A DNA stretch of 64,000 nt from Ditibartonella choladocola. GTDB taxonomy: Bacteria > Pseudomonadota > Alphaproteobacteria > Rhizobiales > Rhizobiaceae. The DNA lies in NCBI RefSeq assembly GCF_002007565.1, contig NZ_CP015625.1:1488001-1552000 (forward strand), read 5' to 3'. The notes under the pieces are model-generated. The model did no database searches and was not told the origin of the DNA. It saw only the letters and a program-made list of their open reading frames with translations. This document shows, one piece after another, positions 17,575 to 27,057 of this stretch. The stretch's first letter is position 1. Every line of letters starts with the position of its first letter. The translations under genes and the position numbers were made by a program.

Positions 17575-18348
17575 TTGACCGATTTTCTTGGCCCATTCAT
17601 GCGCAGCCTGGGCTTTCTCACGCGTTTGCCCATAAAAAGCCATTGGTTTTTGCCTGAAAAACCGATTTCGACTGACGCACATTATTTTCCTATAGCGGGC
17701 CTCCTGATCGGACTCTTATCGGGATGTTGTCTGGCACTCGCACGCTTTATCGGGTTCGATATATGGGTTTCGGCAATTTTTTGCGTTTTCTTTACAATCA
17801 TTCTGACCGGCGCACTTCATGAGGACGGGTTGGCAGATGTGGCAGACGCTTTTTTTGTTTCAAAATCGCCGGAATATCGCCTGACTATTATGAAAGATTC
17901 GCGCATTGGAACTTATGGCACATTGGCATTGATTTTTTCGGTTTTTTCGCGAATTGCGCTTATTGCTTCAATCGAAATAAACCACGGCCTATACCATACA
18001 ATCATTGCTTTAATAGTGAGCGAAGCTGTTAGCCGTGGCGGCATGGTCTGGTTCTGGACAAGGCTTCCACTTGCACGAAAAAATGGCACGGCAGCCGCGG
18101 CCGGAGAACCAGCGGCCGATATAGCACGAAAATCATTGATAATTACGGCCATTATTCTTCTCGTCGGCGGTATTATTTCCAACAGCGTCATCTCGATGAT
18201 AATATCCATCGCTGTTTTATTCTTGTTTATTTATCTATTTTCCCTAGAGTGCCAAAAACGCATTGGCGGCTATACCGGAGACACTCTGGGTGCCGTCGAG
18301 CAATGTCTTGCATTGATTTTATTGGCAATAGCCAGTCTTGGCCGTTAA
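17575..18348 (+). CDS. cobS: Adenosylcobinamide-GDP ribazoletransferase (cobalamin synthase)
   Basis: A polytopic membrane enzyme that joins adenosylcobinamide-GDP and alpha-ribazole in the last steps of B12 synthesis. SLGFLTRLPI near the N terminus, LTGALHEDGLADVADAFF and MKDSRIGTYGTLAL are the conserved blocks carrying metal and substrate ligands. About six hydrophobic segments are seen. I place the start at TTG 17575 (257 aa), because AGGAG ends 11 bases upstream and it gives the usual short N terminus; the frame is open much further upstream through cobT antisense. An internal Met at 17599 would be too short. Confidence 0.93.
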   Translation: MTDFLGPFMRSLGFLTRLPIKSHWFLPEKPISTDAHYFPIAGLLIGLLSGCCLALARFIGFDIWVSAIFCVFFTIILTGALHEDGLADVADAFFVSKSPEYRLTIMKDSRIGTYGTLALIFSVFSRIALIASIEINHGLYHTIIALIVSEAVSRGGMVWFWTRLPLARKNGTAAAAGEPAADIARKSLIITAIILLVGGIISNSVISMIISIAVLFLFIYLFSLECQKRIGGYTGDTLGAVEQCLALILLAIASLGR

Positions 18349-18384
18349 GCCTCATAACCGCAGATTGACCGGAGACAAAGCTCT

Positions 18385-19077
18385 ATGAAACCGTTCTGGC
18401 TTATTATCTCTGTAGCAGCTTTGATTATTATACTCATATTCGCCTTTGGCGATAATCCAGACAATAGCAGAACGGACAGGATTGCCAATTTAACCTATTA
18501 CGGAATTTGGGGGCTTGCAGCAACGTCGGCACTGCTCGGATCAAAAATCAGATTGAGTGATGCCTTACGGAATATAGCAATATGGTGTGTTATTATTTTC
18601 GCACTCATGTGCGGCTATAGTTTACGTTACGAAATACAGGACTTTGCACATCGGGTAACCGCGGGTTTTATTCCGGGAAGTCCACTGACGCGCTACAATG
18701 AAAACGGTAGAATAGTGAATATCGAACGCTCTACCAATGGCCATTTCCTGATATGCGGGCTTGTCAACGGCAACAGTGTGAACCTCACTGTGGACACCGG
18801 CGCTTCTGCTGTGGTTCTAACCTATGATGATGCTATTGCAGCCAATCTTGATGTCGACAAATTGGGGTTCAATATTCCCGTAGCGACGGCAAACGGCTAC
18901 ACGAATGCCGCACCGATCATGATTGATAGCCTGAAAATAGGCGATATTGAACGCAACAATGTTCGCGCTCTTGTCAGCCGTCCAGGAGACCTGTCAGGAA
19001 GTTTATTGGGGATGAGCTTCCTCGACCGGCTTTCAGGTTACTCCGTTCGCGGCGACCGGCTTATTCTTGTTGATTGA
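18385..19077 (+). CDS. Retropepsin-like aspartic protease, membrane-anchored (TIGR02281-type)
   Basis: A 230-residue protein with three N-terminal hydrophobic segments (about 4-22, 38-52 and 62-80) and a periplasm-side retropepsin-like domain. The active-site triplet is Asp137-Thr-Gly in LTVDTGASAVVLT; LLGMSFLDRLSGYSV near residue 210 is the second conserved block. This domain type is widespread in alphaproteobacteria (TIGR02281, clan AA) and presumed to work as a dimer; the physiological substrate is unknown. It follows cobS by 36 bases on the same strand but has no obvious link to B12 synthesis. Confidence 0.88.
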   Translation: MKPFWLIISVAALIIILIFAFGDNPDNSRTDRIANLTYYGIWGLAATSALLGSKIRLSDALRNIAIWCVIIFALMCGYSLRYEIQDFAHRVTAGFIPGSPLTRYNENGRIVNIERSTNGHFLICGLVNGNSVNLTVDTGASAVVLTYDDAIAANLDVDKLGFNIPVATANGYTNAAPIMIDSLKIGDIERNNVRALVSRPGDLSGSLLGMSFLDRLSGYSVRGDRLILVD

Positions 19078-19144
19078 AATATCCGAACGCTGTTCACACT
19101 ATGGTCAAAACTATCGGATGGCAGACGAAGCACCATAAAACAAT

Positions 19145-20128
19145 CTATTCGATATAAGAATAGGCACGGCGAAGAACAGATGATTGTGCCCCCTCCCGAT
19201 TGGCTTCGGAGGAAAGCGTCTGGCGCCATTTTTTTGCGCCTTGCCGGCCGGAAAATAGCCCTATCATGTGGCGGGTAACATGCGAAAGTTTGCCGCCACT
19301 ATCCTTAATGTAACGGTCCGCATATTCACACATTTCATCAATGATTGCGCTGTCATCGGGCAGAACCCGATCGTCATGATAAATTTTAGCGTCAACCTCG
19401 CGCAAAATTGCCGGATTTTGATAGGCAGAACGGCCGACCATGCCACCATCGACATGCTTCAAATGGGTTTCTACTTCATCCAACGTTTGAATACCGCCGT
19501 TTATCCCTATGAAATGATTCGTATTTTTTAATTTCAGGTCATAAACGCGTTGATAATCAAGCGGCGGTATGTCACGATTTTCTTTCGGGCTCAAGCCTTG
19601 AAGCCATGCTTTACGGGCGTGCACCCACAAGGCATCACAACCGCTTCGCCATACCTCGTGAGCCAGATTATCAAGCGCTGGTAGCACATCCTGCTCATCA
19701 ACGCCGATGCGGCATTTTACTGTAACGGGAATGGAAACAGCCCGCTTCATTTTTTCAACGATTTGTCCGACAAGATCCGGCTGCAGCATAAGGCAAGCCC
19801 CGAAAGCGCCCGACTGCACACGATCGGACGGGCAACCGACGTTGAGGTTAATTTCATCATAACCGAAATCCGCGCCGATTTTTGCAGCTTCTGAAAGTTT
19901 TTCAGGTGAAGAGCCCCCCAACTGCAAGGCCAGCGGGTGTTCGCGCTCATTAAACACTAAAAGTTTCTCCCGATGTCCGAAAATGACAGCATCCGCGACC
20001 ACCATTTCGGTATAAAGTAATGCATGTTTTGTCATCAAACGGTGAAAATAGCGACAATGTCGATCTGTCCAGTCGAGCATTGGCGCCACTGCAAATTTCG
20101 GCTTATCCGACCCTTCATAAAGCGGCAT
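19145..20128 (-). CDS. dusA: tRNA-dihydrouridine(20/20a) synthase DusA
   Basis: A 327-residue flavoenzyme that reduces uridines in the D-loop of tRNA. FAVAPMLDWTDRHCRYFHR near the N terminus is diagnostic for DusA, INLNVGCPSDRVQSGAFGA carries the catalytic Cys99, and HARKAWLQGLSPKENR and INGGIQT are FMN/tRNA-binding blocks. I chose ATG 20128 because AGGAG lies 11 bases upstream; ATG 20152 or TTG 20161 would add 8 or 11 residues. The upstream aminotransferase ends at 20162, so the two genes are nearly or actually abutting and likely cotranscribed. Confidence 0.95.
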   Translation of the reverse strand: MPLYEGSDKPKFAVAPMLDWTDRHCRYFHRLMTKHALLYTEMVVADAVIFGHREKLLVFNEREHPLALQLGGSSPEKLSEAAKIGADFGYDEINLNVGCPSDRVQSGAFGACLMLQPDLVGQIVEKMKRAVSIPVTVKCRIGVDEQDVLPALDNLAHEVWRSGCDALWVHARKAWLQGLSPKENRDIPPLDYQRVYDLKLKNTNHFIGINGGIQTLDEVETHLKHVDGGMVGRSAYQNPAILREVDAKIYHDDRVLPDDSAIIDEMCEYADRYIKDSGGKLSHVTRHMIGLFSGRQGAKKWRQTLSSEANREGAQSSVLRRAYSYIE

Positions 20129-20161
20129 ATTAATGAACGCTCCTGTTTTCATCGCCGACAA

Positions 20162-21307
20162 TCAATTGAGCCAGTTATCAAGCCGCTTTAGTGCCTCGTC
20201 AATTGCAACCGGCGAGCCGGCATAGGAAAAGCGCAATGTACGTTTTCCTTCCAATGTGTCGAAATCAATACCCGGAGTTGCGGCAACATTGGTCTCCTCA
20301 AGCATTTTGCGGGCAAATTCTGTGCTATCATTGCTGAATTTGGAAATATCGCAATAAGCGTAGAACGCACCATCCATCGGTGCCAATAGTTTTAAACCCA
20401 GAGCCGGTAGAGCTTTCTTCAGGTTTTCGCGGTTGATACGATAGGTATCTTTTACTTTTTCAAGCTCGTTTGTCGCGTCAAATGCGGAAATTGCTGCAAT
20501 TTGTGACAGTTCCGGCGCTGAAATATAGAGGTTTTGCGAAATCCGCTCGACCGCCCTCACCGCGTTTTTTGGCAGCACCATCCAACCGACGCGCCAACCG
20601 GTCATGCAGTAATATTTGGAAAAAGAATTGATGACAGTTACGTCGTCGCCAAAAGCCAATGCCGTCGTATCGGGAGCGGCAAAGTTAAGCCGGTGATAAA
20701 TTTCATCCGCAATCACTGTAATATTGTGTTCGCGGCAAAATTCGACGATGTTTTTCAACTCTTCCGGTTTGATTGAAGCACCGGTAGGGTTGCTGGGAGA
20801 CGCAAACAAAACGCCTTTAATTGGCGCACGTGAATGTTGTTCTTCCAGCATTTTTACGTCGAGAAGACCGTTTCCCTTCGTATCAATTTCAACAACGTCA
20901 AGTCCGAGGGCTTTCATTATATGGCGGTAAGCCGGATAGCCGGGCCGTGTTATCGCAACCCTGTCCCCCACATCGAAAAAAGTCAAAAAAGCAAGATTGA
21001 ACGCTGCTGATGATCCGGTTGTAACAGCAATACGTTCCGGAGAAATCGCCAATCGATGATATTGTTCATAATAGGCAGCTATTTTCTCGCGCAATCCGGT
21101 TAATCCAAGCGAATCGGTGTAGCCGATATGTCCATCTTTCAACGCCCGTTCGGCTGCTTCACGGACAATCAGCGGACATGGTGCAGCAGGCTGGCCTATT
21201 GCCATTGAAATAACCGCTTCTCCGGCTTCCCGCTTTTTATTGGCCGACGCGAGCACGTCCATTGCAAAAAAGGGATCGACATCACTTCTTTTCGATAGAC
21301 AAATCAT
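20162..21307 (-). CDS. Class I/II pyridoxal-phosphate aminotransferase
   Basis: A 381-residue fold-type I aminotransferase related to aspartate/aromatic aminotransferases. GHIGYTDSLGLTGLREKIA, TGSSAAFNLAF, SPSNPTG, VIADEIYH and FSKYYCMTGWRVGW follow in the standard order; Lys231 in the last block should bind PLP, and FSYAG near the end holds the carboxylate-binding Arg (RFSYAG). The ATG at 21307 is preferred over GTG 21319 because GGAG lies 6 bases before it. The amino donor cannot be read from the sequence. It is upstream of and adjacent to dusA. Confidence 0.9.
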   Translation of the reverse strand: MICLSKRSDVDPFFAMDVLASANKKREAGEAVISMAIGQPAAPCPLIVREAAERALKDGHIGYTDSLGLTGLREKIAAYYEQYHRLAISPERIAVTTGSSAAFNLAFLTFFDVGDRVAITRPGYPAYRHIMKALGLDVVEIDTKGNGLLDVKMLEEQHSRAPIKGVLFASPSNPTGASIKPEELKNIVEFCREHNITVIADEIYHRLNFAAPDTTALAFGDDVTVINSFSKYYCMTGWRVGWMVLPKNAVRAVERISQNLYISAPELSQIAAISAFDATNELEKVKDTYRINRENLKKALPALGLKLLAPMDGAFYAYCDISKFSNDSTEFARKMLEETNVAATPGIDFDTLEGKRTLRFSYAGSPVAIDEALKRLDNWLN

Positions 21308-21426
21308 ACTGGTCTCCACTTAAAAAAACATATAAGCTCAAGCATTGTGCCGCATAAAAGCCTGAAAGCCATGGATAAAACAATAAACAAAACGTATCTC
21401 TGCTCTGAGCACTCCGGGGAGTATTT

Positions 21427-22842
21427 ATGAAGATAGAGTTGCAGACTTCAAGACAAAAAATCCTGTCATTTACAAAACGATCAATATCTCTCTTGCTACG
21501 CATTGCCTTGGCTGTAATATTGGTGTTTGCACCATCTATCGGCGTTGCGCAAGCCCAGTCGCAATCGGTTCCTATCATTCGTGATGCCGAAATCGAACAA
21601 TTACTATACGATTATACCGCCCCCATTTTTAAAGCTGCCGGCATCAGGAACAAAATCCAGATCATCGTCGTAAACGACCAGAGCTTTAATGCTTTTGTTG
21701 ACGGCCAACGTATGTTTGTCAATATCGGTGCAATCATGCAAGCGGAAACACCGAATGAACTGATCGGCGTCATTGCTCATGAAACAGGGCACTTGGCAAA
21801 CGGCCACCAACAGCGTTTGCGCGAACAGTTGAAACATGCACAAACAATGGCTGTCATCGGTATGCTGCTTGGCATCGGTGCCGGAGTAGCCGGAGCAGCG
21901 ACAGGCAATTCTTCAGCCGCAGGAGCCGGTGGTGGTATTGCGGCCGGAAGCAGTGAAATGGCTATGCGAACATTGCTCAACTATCAGCGTAGCGAAGAAG
22001 CCGCAGCCGATAGAGCTGCCGTTAATTATCTCAATGCAACCGGTCAATCGACAAAGGGTATGCTCATTACATTTGAACGTTTTTCCAATGCACTCGCACT
22101 TTCCGGCGCCAAGGTCGATCCTTACAGGGTGAGCCACCCGCTCCCGCGCGAACGCATAGCCGCGTTGGAAACGCTTGCCAAACAAAGTCCGTATTATGAC
22201 AAAAAGGACCCGCCGGAATTGCAGTTGCGCCACGATATGGCACGGGCGAAAATAGCCGCCTATACCGATCATTTCACGGAATTGCGCCGAATGTTCAAGG
22301 ATAATCCGCGCGGACTTCCTGCCCGCTACGGCGAAGCGATATTGGCAGTCGAAAGCGGTTCACCGAAAAATGCTGTTCAAAAAGTCAAGGACCTTGTCAA
22401 GGACGAGCCGAAAAATCCGTTTTTTCAGGAATTGTTAGGCGATGCGCTGATTAAAGCAAATGATCCGGCCGGTGCAGCAAGTGCTTATAAACGCTCGGCA
22501 GATATTGATCCGCGTGGTTCCAGCCTGCTCAAGGTCAGCTACGGGCATGCACTGCTTTTGACAAATGATCCCAAAAATATACCCATTGCTATAACAGAAA
22601 TACGCGAAGGAATCGCCAAAGAACCGGAATTTGCAGCCGGTTATGGCTATCTCGCTCTTGCCTATGGGCGAAGCGGTCAGGTTGCACTGGCCGACCTTGC
22701 AACGGCCGACATGCATTATTATAGTGGTAATCGTATGCAAGCGCGCATTTTTGCAACGCGGGCAAAACAGAAATTGGCACCCGGTTCTGCCGAATGGTTG
22801 CGTGCGCAAGACATTCTCAATACAACGCAACTGAAAAATTGA
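21427..22842 (+). CDS. Periplasmic M48 metalloprotease with TPR repeats (BepA-like)
   Basis: A 471-residue secreted zinc protease. After a signal peptide ending near AQAQ (residue 44), the M48 domain has HETGH at 118-122 and the third zinc ligand region RSEEAAADRAA near 188-198. A glycine/alanine-rich hydrophobic stretch (about 142-175) separates them. The C-terminal half (about 270-460) is helical with tetratricopeptide-like repeats. The build matches BepA/YfgC, which degrades stalled outer-membrane proteins and helps LptD assembly. GGGGAG precedes the ATG. A DsbA-like gene follows by 22 bases, fitting a periplasmic quality-control pair. Confidence 0.93.
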   Translation: MKIELQTSRQKILSFTKRSISLLLRIALAVILVFAPSIGVAQAQSQSVPIIRDAEIEQLLYDYTAPIFKAAGIRNKIQIIVVNDQSFNAFVDGQRMFVNIGAIMQAETPNELIGVIAHETGHLANGHQQRLREQLKHAQTMAVIGMLLGIGAGVAGAATGNSSAAGAGGGIAAGSSEMAMRTLLNYQRSEEAAADRAAVNYLNATGQSTKGMLITFERFSNALALSGAKVDPYRVSHPLPRERIAALETLAKQSPYYDKKDPPELQLRHDMARAKIAAYTDHFTELRRMFKDNPRGLPARYGEAILAVESGSPKNAVQKVKDLVKDEPKNPFFQELLGDALIKANDPAGAASAYKRSADIDPRGSSLLKVSYGHALLLTNDPKNIPIAITEIREGIAKEPEFAAGYGYLALAYGRSGQVALADLATADMHYYSGNRMQARIFATRAKQKLAPGSAEWLRAQDILNTTQLKN

Positions 22843-22864
22843 TACCAGATGAGAGAAACTATCA

Positions 22865-23719
22865 ATGAAATCTTTCAAGTCATCATTCATAAATAAACAG
22901 TTTTCGTTTGCGTTGGTGATGGGAGCAACAATGATGTTCGTTCCTTTTCAAAACACTGTTTTTGCAGCATCTGCACAAAATGACACAACAAATGAAATAA
23001 AAAACCGGATTGTTGCCGACCCGAACTTCATTAAAGCGGTAGGGGAAGCAATCGGCAATCAGGCAACGGACGACCATATTCGCGAGGTTGTAAAAGACTA
23101 TCTGGTCAAGAACCCCGAAGTAATGATTGAAGTGCAAGAAGCTCTCGACAAAAAGCAGGCTCAGAAAATTGCAGAAAATCAATCATCTGCCATCAACTCG
23201 ATGAAAGACGAAATATTCAATTCCGGTAATGATGCCGTCATCGGCAACCCGGAAGGAAAAGTCACACTGGTCGAATTTTTTGATTACAATTGCGGATATT
23301 GTAAAAAAGCTTATCCCGATATGCAAACACTTATCAAAAACAACCCGAATTTGCGTATTGTCCTCAAGGATTTTCCGATATTGGGTCCTGATTCGGTAAA
23401 AGCCCACATTGTTGCACGCGCCGTGCTGAAATTAATTCCGGCGAAATATCCTGAATTTCATACCGAAATGCTCACAAGCGAGGGGCGGGCAAATGAAGAA
23501 AAAGCAATCAAAATTGCTTTAAAACTTGGGGTTGATGAAAAAAAGCTGCGCGATGCTATGAAAGATGAAAAGCTTCAACAGGTTTTTTCGACGAATGGTC
23601 AAATAGCTTATGCACTCAATATTAGTGGCACTCCATCCTATATTTTAGGCGATGAAGTTCTGGTTGGTGCTGTTGGTGAAAATATTTTAAAACAGAAAAT
23701 TGGACTTATTGAAAAATAG
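22865..23719 (+). CDS. DsbA family thiol-disulfide oxidoreductase
   Basis: A 284-residue periplasmic thioredoxin-fold protein. Residues 1-35 are a signal peptide. An extended helical N-terminal region (about 42-120) precedes the fold, as in Com1/ScsC-like proteins, where it mediates oligomerisation. The active site is CGYC at 143-146 (EFFDYNCGYCKKAYPDM) and the cis-proline loop is ISGTPSYILGD near 255. It may oxidise or isomerise disulfides in envelope proteins. It lies 22 bases after the M48 protease. Which DsbB partner it uses is not shown here. Confidence 0.9.
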   Translation: MKSFKSSFINKQFSFALVMGATMMFVPFQNTVFAASAQNDTTNEIKNRIVADPNFIKAVGEAIGNQATDDHIREVVKDYLVKNPEVMIEVQEALDKKQAQKIAENQSSAINSMKDEIFNSGNDAVIGNPEGKVTLVEFFDYNCGYCKKAYPDMQTLIKNNPNLRIVLKDFPILGPDSVKAHIVARAVLKLIPAKYPEFHTEMLTSEGRANEEKAIKIALKLGVDEKKLRDAMKDEKLQQVFSTNGQIAYALNISGTPSYILGDEVLVGAVGENILKQKIGLIEK

Positions 23720-23972
23720 GAACTTCTCGCCGCTTCAAGTCGTTGAAACTTTTGTTGACACTGTGCTGCAGTGGGGAATTTTGCACTTTCGCTTTTTTTC
23801 CAACATGCTTATAAGCGTTTTATGTGTCAGACTGTTGCAGGAAATGCTACAGTTTCGTCAATTGGGAATTTAAATGCCATCCTTGCTTCAACCAGAGGAT
23901 GGCGATCAGACATAAATTAGTCCGATCTTAATAAATAAAAACGGTCACGACGATCGAGGAGTAATGAAAGAG
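23720..23972. other. Leader region upstream of accB with a hairpin
   Basis: About 250 bases between dsbA-like and accB. GCCATCC (23876-23882) can pair with GGATGGC (23897-23903) around a 14-base loop, about 70 bases before the accB start. GAGGAG at 23956-23961 is the ribosome-binding site. A TTGACA at 23755-23760 could be a -35 box but lacks a good -10. In several relatives I recall aroQ (dehydroquinase) between these genes; it is absent here. Confidence 0.4.
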
Positions 23973-24449
23973 ATGGCTACAAAAACAACAAGTACCGTCA
24001 AGAACACAGGTGTAAACAAGGATCTCATCCGCGATCTCGCAGAAATACTCAATGATACAAATCTTTCAGATATTGAGGTCGAGCAAGGAGATCTGCGTAT
24101 CCGTGTTTCACGGCAATTGAGTGGTGGTACACCGGTTCAAACCGTCTATTCTCCGGCTCCGGCTGCTCCCGCAGCAGCGCCCGCACCTGTCGAACCGGTA
24201 AAAGAGGATTTGACTAAAAACGCAGTCACATCTCCCATGGTCGGCACTGCCTATCTCGCACCTGCACCGGGAGCCCGTCCTTTTGTTGAAGTAGGACAAA
24301 AAGTTTCCGAAGGGCAAACTCTTATAATTATCGAAGCAATGAAAACGATGAACCAGATCTCTTCACCGCGTTCAGGAACAGTGAAAGCTATTTTGGTGGA
24401 AGATGCGCAACCGGTAGAATTTGGTGAACCTCTGGTCGTTGTTGAATAA
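23973..24449 (+). CDS. accB: Acetyl-CoA carboxylase biotin carboxyl carrier protein
   Basis: A 158-residue BCCP subunit of acetyl-CoA carboxylase, the first step of fatty acid synthesis. The N-terminal helical part (15-50), an Ala/Pro-rich linker (58-77) and a C-terminal biotinyl domain with [12 protein letters not shown] are seen; Lys124 is the biotinylated residue. ATG 23973 is preferred over ATG 23964 because the GAGGAG at 23956-23961 is 11 rather than 2 bases away. accC starts 14 bases after the stop, the usual accBC operon. Confidence 0.96.
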   Translation: MATKTTSTVKNTGVNKDLIRDLAEILNDTNLSDIEVEQGDLRIRVSRQLSGGTPVQTVYSPAPAAPAAAPAPVEPVKEDLTKNAVTSPMVGTAYLAPAPGARPFVEVGQKVSEGQTLIIIEAMKTMNQISSPRSGTVKAILVEDAQPVEFGEPLVVVE

Positions 24450-24463
24450 GACAGGATCGCGAA

Positions 24464-25819
24464 ATGTTTCAGAAAATCCTGATAGCCAACCGTGGTGAAA
24501 TTGCACTCAGAGTTCTGCGCGCCTGCAAAGAGCTTGGTATCAAAACGGTTGCAGTCCATTCGACTGCCGATGCTGATGCCATGCATGTCAGGCTTGCCGA
24601 TGAAAGTGTGTGCATCGGTCCGCCGCCTTCGCGCGATTCCTATCTCAATATCCAACAAATTGTTGCAGCTTGCGAGATAACAGGTGCCGACGCCATCCAT
24701 CCCGGCTATGGTTTTCTTTCGGAAAATGCCAAATTTGCCGAAATTCTTGAAGCCCATTCAATTACTTTTATCGGCCCAACGGCAGCTCATATTCGTATTA
24801 TGGGCGACAAAATTGAAGCCAAGAAGACCGCAAAACGCTTGGGCATTCCGGTTGTTCCAGGGTCTGATGGTGGCGTAACAGAGGACGAAGAGGCTTATAA
24901 GGTAGCCGATAAAATCGGCTATCCGGTTATCATAAAAGCGTCTGCAGGAGGTGGTGGACGCGGCATGAAGGTTGCACGTTCACGTGAAGAGCTTTCAATT
25001 GCCCTCAATACCGCCCGTAGTGAAGCGGCGGCGGCTTTCGGTGATGACGCTGTCTATATCGAGAAATATCTCGAAAACCCGCGCCATATCGAAGTTCAGG
25101 TCATGGGGGATGGCTCTGGAAACGCTATTCACTTGGGCGAGCGCGACTGTTCCTTGCAAAGACGCAATCAAAAAGTCTGGGAAGAAGCAAATTCTACTGT
25201 ACTTGATGAAGAGGCGCGCCAGAAGATCGGCATGATTGTTGCCAACGCCTGCGCCGAATTAGGCTATCGTGGTGCCGGTACAATCGAGTTCCTGTATGAA
25301 AACGGCGAATTCTATTTTATTGAAATGAATACACGTCTTCAGGTCGAGCATCCGGTAACGGAGGCTGTAACCGGCATTGACCTTGTTCACGAACAAATTC
25401 AGGTTGCAGCCGGCGAAGGTCTTTCGGCAAAACAAAGTGAAATCCACTTTTCAGGCCATGCGATTGAATGTCGTATTAACGCGGAGGATCCGGTGAACTT
25501 CACCCCCTCCCCCGGATTGATTACGCATTTCCATACGCCTGGCGGTTTGGGTGTGCGTGTCGATTCAGGCGTTTATTCGGGTTATCGGATACCGCCATAT
25601 TATGACAGCCTGATCGGCAAACTGATTGTTCATGGAAGAACACGGCTTGAATGTATGATGCGGTTGCGGCGGGCACTTGATGAATTCGTTGTGGATGGCA
25701 TCAAAACGACACTTCCACTTTTCCGTGATCTTATTGGTAATGAAGATATAGCCAAAGGAAATTATGACATCCATTGGTTAGAAAAATATCTTGCCAATAA
25801 GTCAGCATCGGGCAACTGA
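24464..25819 (+). CDS. accC: Acetyl-CoA carboxylase biotin carboxylase subunit
   Basis: A 451-residue ATP-grasp enzyme that carboxylates the biotin on Acc[18 protein letters not shown] opens the protein; [16 protein letters not shown], the glycine-rich loop [44 protein letters not shown] (given here as family block), and [14 protein letters not shown] with its catalytic Arg and Glu are all intact. Length matches the family. It forms an operon with accB and is followed by aat after 5 bases. Confidence 0.97.
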   Translation: MFQKILIANRGEIALRVLRACKELGIKTVAVHSTADADAMHVRLADESVCIGPPPSRDSYLNIQQIVAACEITGADAIHPGYGFLSENAKFAEILEAHSITFIGPTAAHIRIMGDKIEAKKTAKRLGIPVVPGSDGGVTEDEEAYKVADKIGYPVIIKASAGGGGRGMKVARSREELSIALNTARSEAAAAFGDDAVYIEKYLENPRHIEVQVMGDGSGNAIHLGERDCSLQRRNQKVWEEANSTVLDEEARQKIGMIVANACAELGYRGAGTIEFLYENGEFYFIEMNTRLQVEHPVTEAVTGIDLVHEQIQVAAGEGLSAKQSEIHFSGHAIECRINAEDPVNFTPSPGLITHFHTPGGLGVRVDSGVYSGYRIPPYYDSLIGKLIVHGRTRLECMMRLRRALDEFVVDGIKTTLPLFRDLIGNEDIAKGNYDIHWLEKYLANKSASGN

Positions 25820-25824
25820 TCGTC

Positions 25825-26430
25825 TTGTCGGAAAACGACGATAATAAACTTCCCCCTGCGCTATTGCTGAGCGCTTATGCGCAGGGTATTTTTCCAATGT
25901 CGGATGATGCAGAAGACCCCGATATTTATTGGATACGTCCCGAACGACGCGGGATTATTCCTCTGGAAAATTTCCATATTCCGAAGAGTCTGAAAAAACG
26001 CATCAAAAAAGTCCCGTTCAAAATTCTCATGGACACAGATTTTGAAGGTGTGATTTCCGGTTGTGCCGAATCAAAACCCGGACGCGAAACAACATGGATC
26101 AATCATCCGATACGTAAAGCATATGGTGAACTTTTTGAACTCGGTTTTTGTCACACTGTTGAAGCCTGGCAAAATAACGAGCTTGTCGGCGGGTTATACG
26201 GTCTGGCCTTGGGGCAAGCATTTTTCGGTGAAAGCATGTTTTCGCGTGCCACCGATGCATCTAAAATATGCCTTGTTGCGCTTGTCGAACATTTAAAAAA
26301 CCATCATTTTTCACTTCTTGATACACAATTTACAACACCTCATCTCGAACATTTCGGTGCTGTTGAAATTACGCGACAAGATTATGAAATGCGCCTGAAA
26401 AAAGCCCTATCCGGACACGCTGAGTTTTAA
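25825..26430 (+). CDS. aat: Leucyl/phenylalanyl-tRNA-protein transferase
   Basis: A 201-residue Aat, which adds Leu or Phe to proteins with N-terminal Arg or Lys and so marks them for ClpS-ClpAP degradation. LLSAYAQGIFPMSDD, IYWIRPERRGIIPL, GRETTWINHPIRKAYGEL, GGLYGLALGQAFFGESMFS and LLDTQFTTPHLEHFGAVEI are all canonical, so the whole catalytic core is present. The start codon appears to be TTG at 25825, since no ATG is placed suitably; it lies 5 bases after the accC stop. The accBC-aat order is known in Hyphomicrobiales. Confidence 0.95.
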   Translation: MSENDDNKLPPALLLSAYAQGIFPMSDDAEDPDIYWIRPERRGIIPLENFHIPKSLKKRIKKVPFKILMDTDFEGVISGCAESKPGRETTWINHPIRKAYGELFELGFCHTVEAWQNNELVGGLYGLALGQAFFGESMFSRATDASKICLVALVEHLKNHHFSLLDTQFTTPHLEHFGAVEITRQDYEMRLKKALSGHAEF

Positions 26431-26567
26431 ATTCTTCGTATTTTCTCACCAAATTGCCGCCTAAATTCCCACATGTTTTTCAAAAATTTTTGGTACGAAA
26501 AAAAGATTGTTGTTTTGGCAATTTTTCTGTTTGCCTTTGGCGAAGTTTATGCTAGTTGCAGTGCGGC

Positions 26568-26643
<76 letters not shown>

Positions 26644-27057
26644 TTTTTTTCAACGAGTTACACGCTGTCAGAAAATATATTATATGTGACGGGTGTTGCG
26701 ACAGGGAATATCAAAAAAGCCATTTGCGTTCCCCTCGTTTTAAAAAATGCCTCACTAAGAAACAACACCCCTCGGCCTCCCGGCCACTTGATGAGAGAAC
26801 TGAAGCCGTCCGGCGTGATTGTTGTTCTTTTTTAAAAATCCTGTATTTCACCCGCCCAAACACGAGCGATATAAAGTTTTAGAATGGATAGACACAAGGA
26901 AACGGCGAACACTGGTTCACCGTGCCCTGATATGTGGCTCGCATTTCAATCATATTTGATAATGATTCCGTCAGAAAAAGCAGCAGACGGCACAGGCGCG
27001 CATTCTCTTTGTCTTGGAGAAAATCCGTTAACCCGGGCAAACTTTCAATTTATCGGG
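26644..27057. other. Spacer downstream of tRNA-Thr
   Basis: About 410 bases without a recognisable gene. Open frames here run out of the tRNA or lack family-like sequence. I looked for a partial copy of the tRNA 3' end that would mark an attachment site and did not see one in this stretch. Confidence 0.4.

Noticed and set aside
26644-27057. Attachment-site repeat of the tRNA-Thr 3' end
   Set aside because: I looked for a second copy of the T-arm and acceptor sequence and did not find one by eye; a computed search over the whole region would be decisive.
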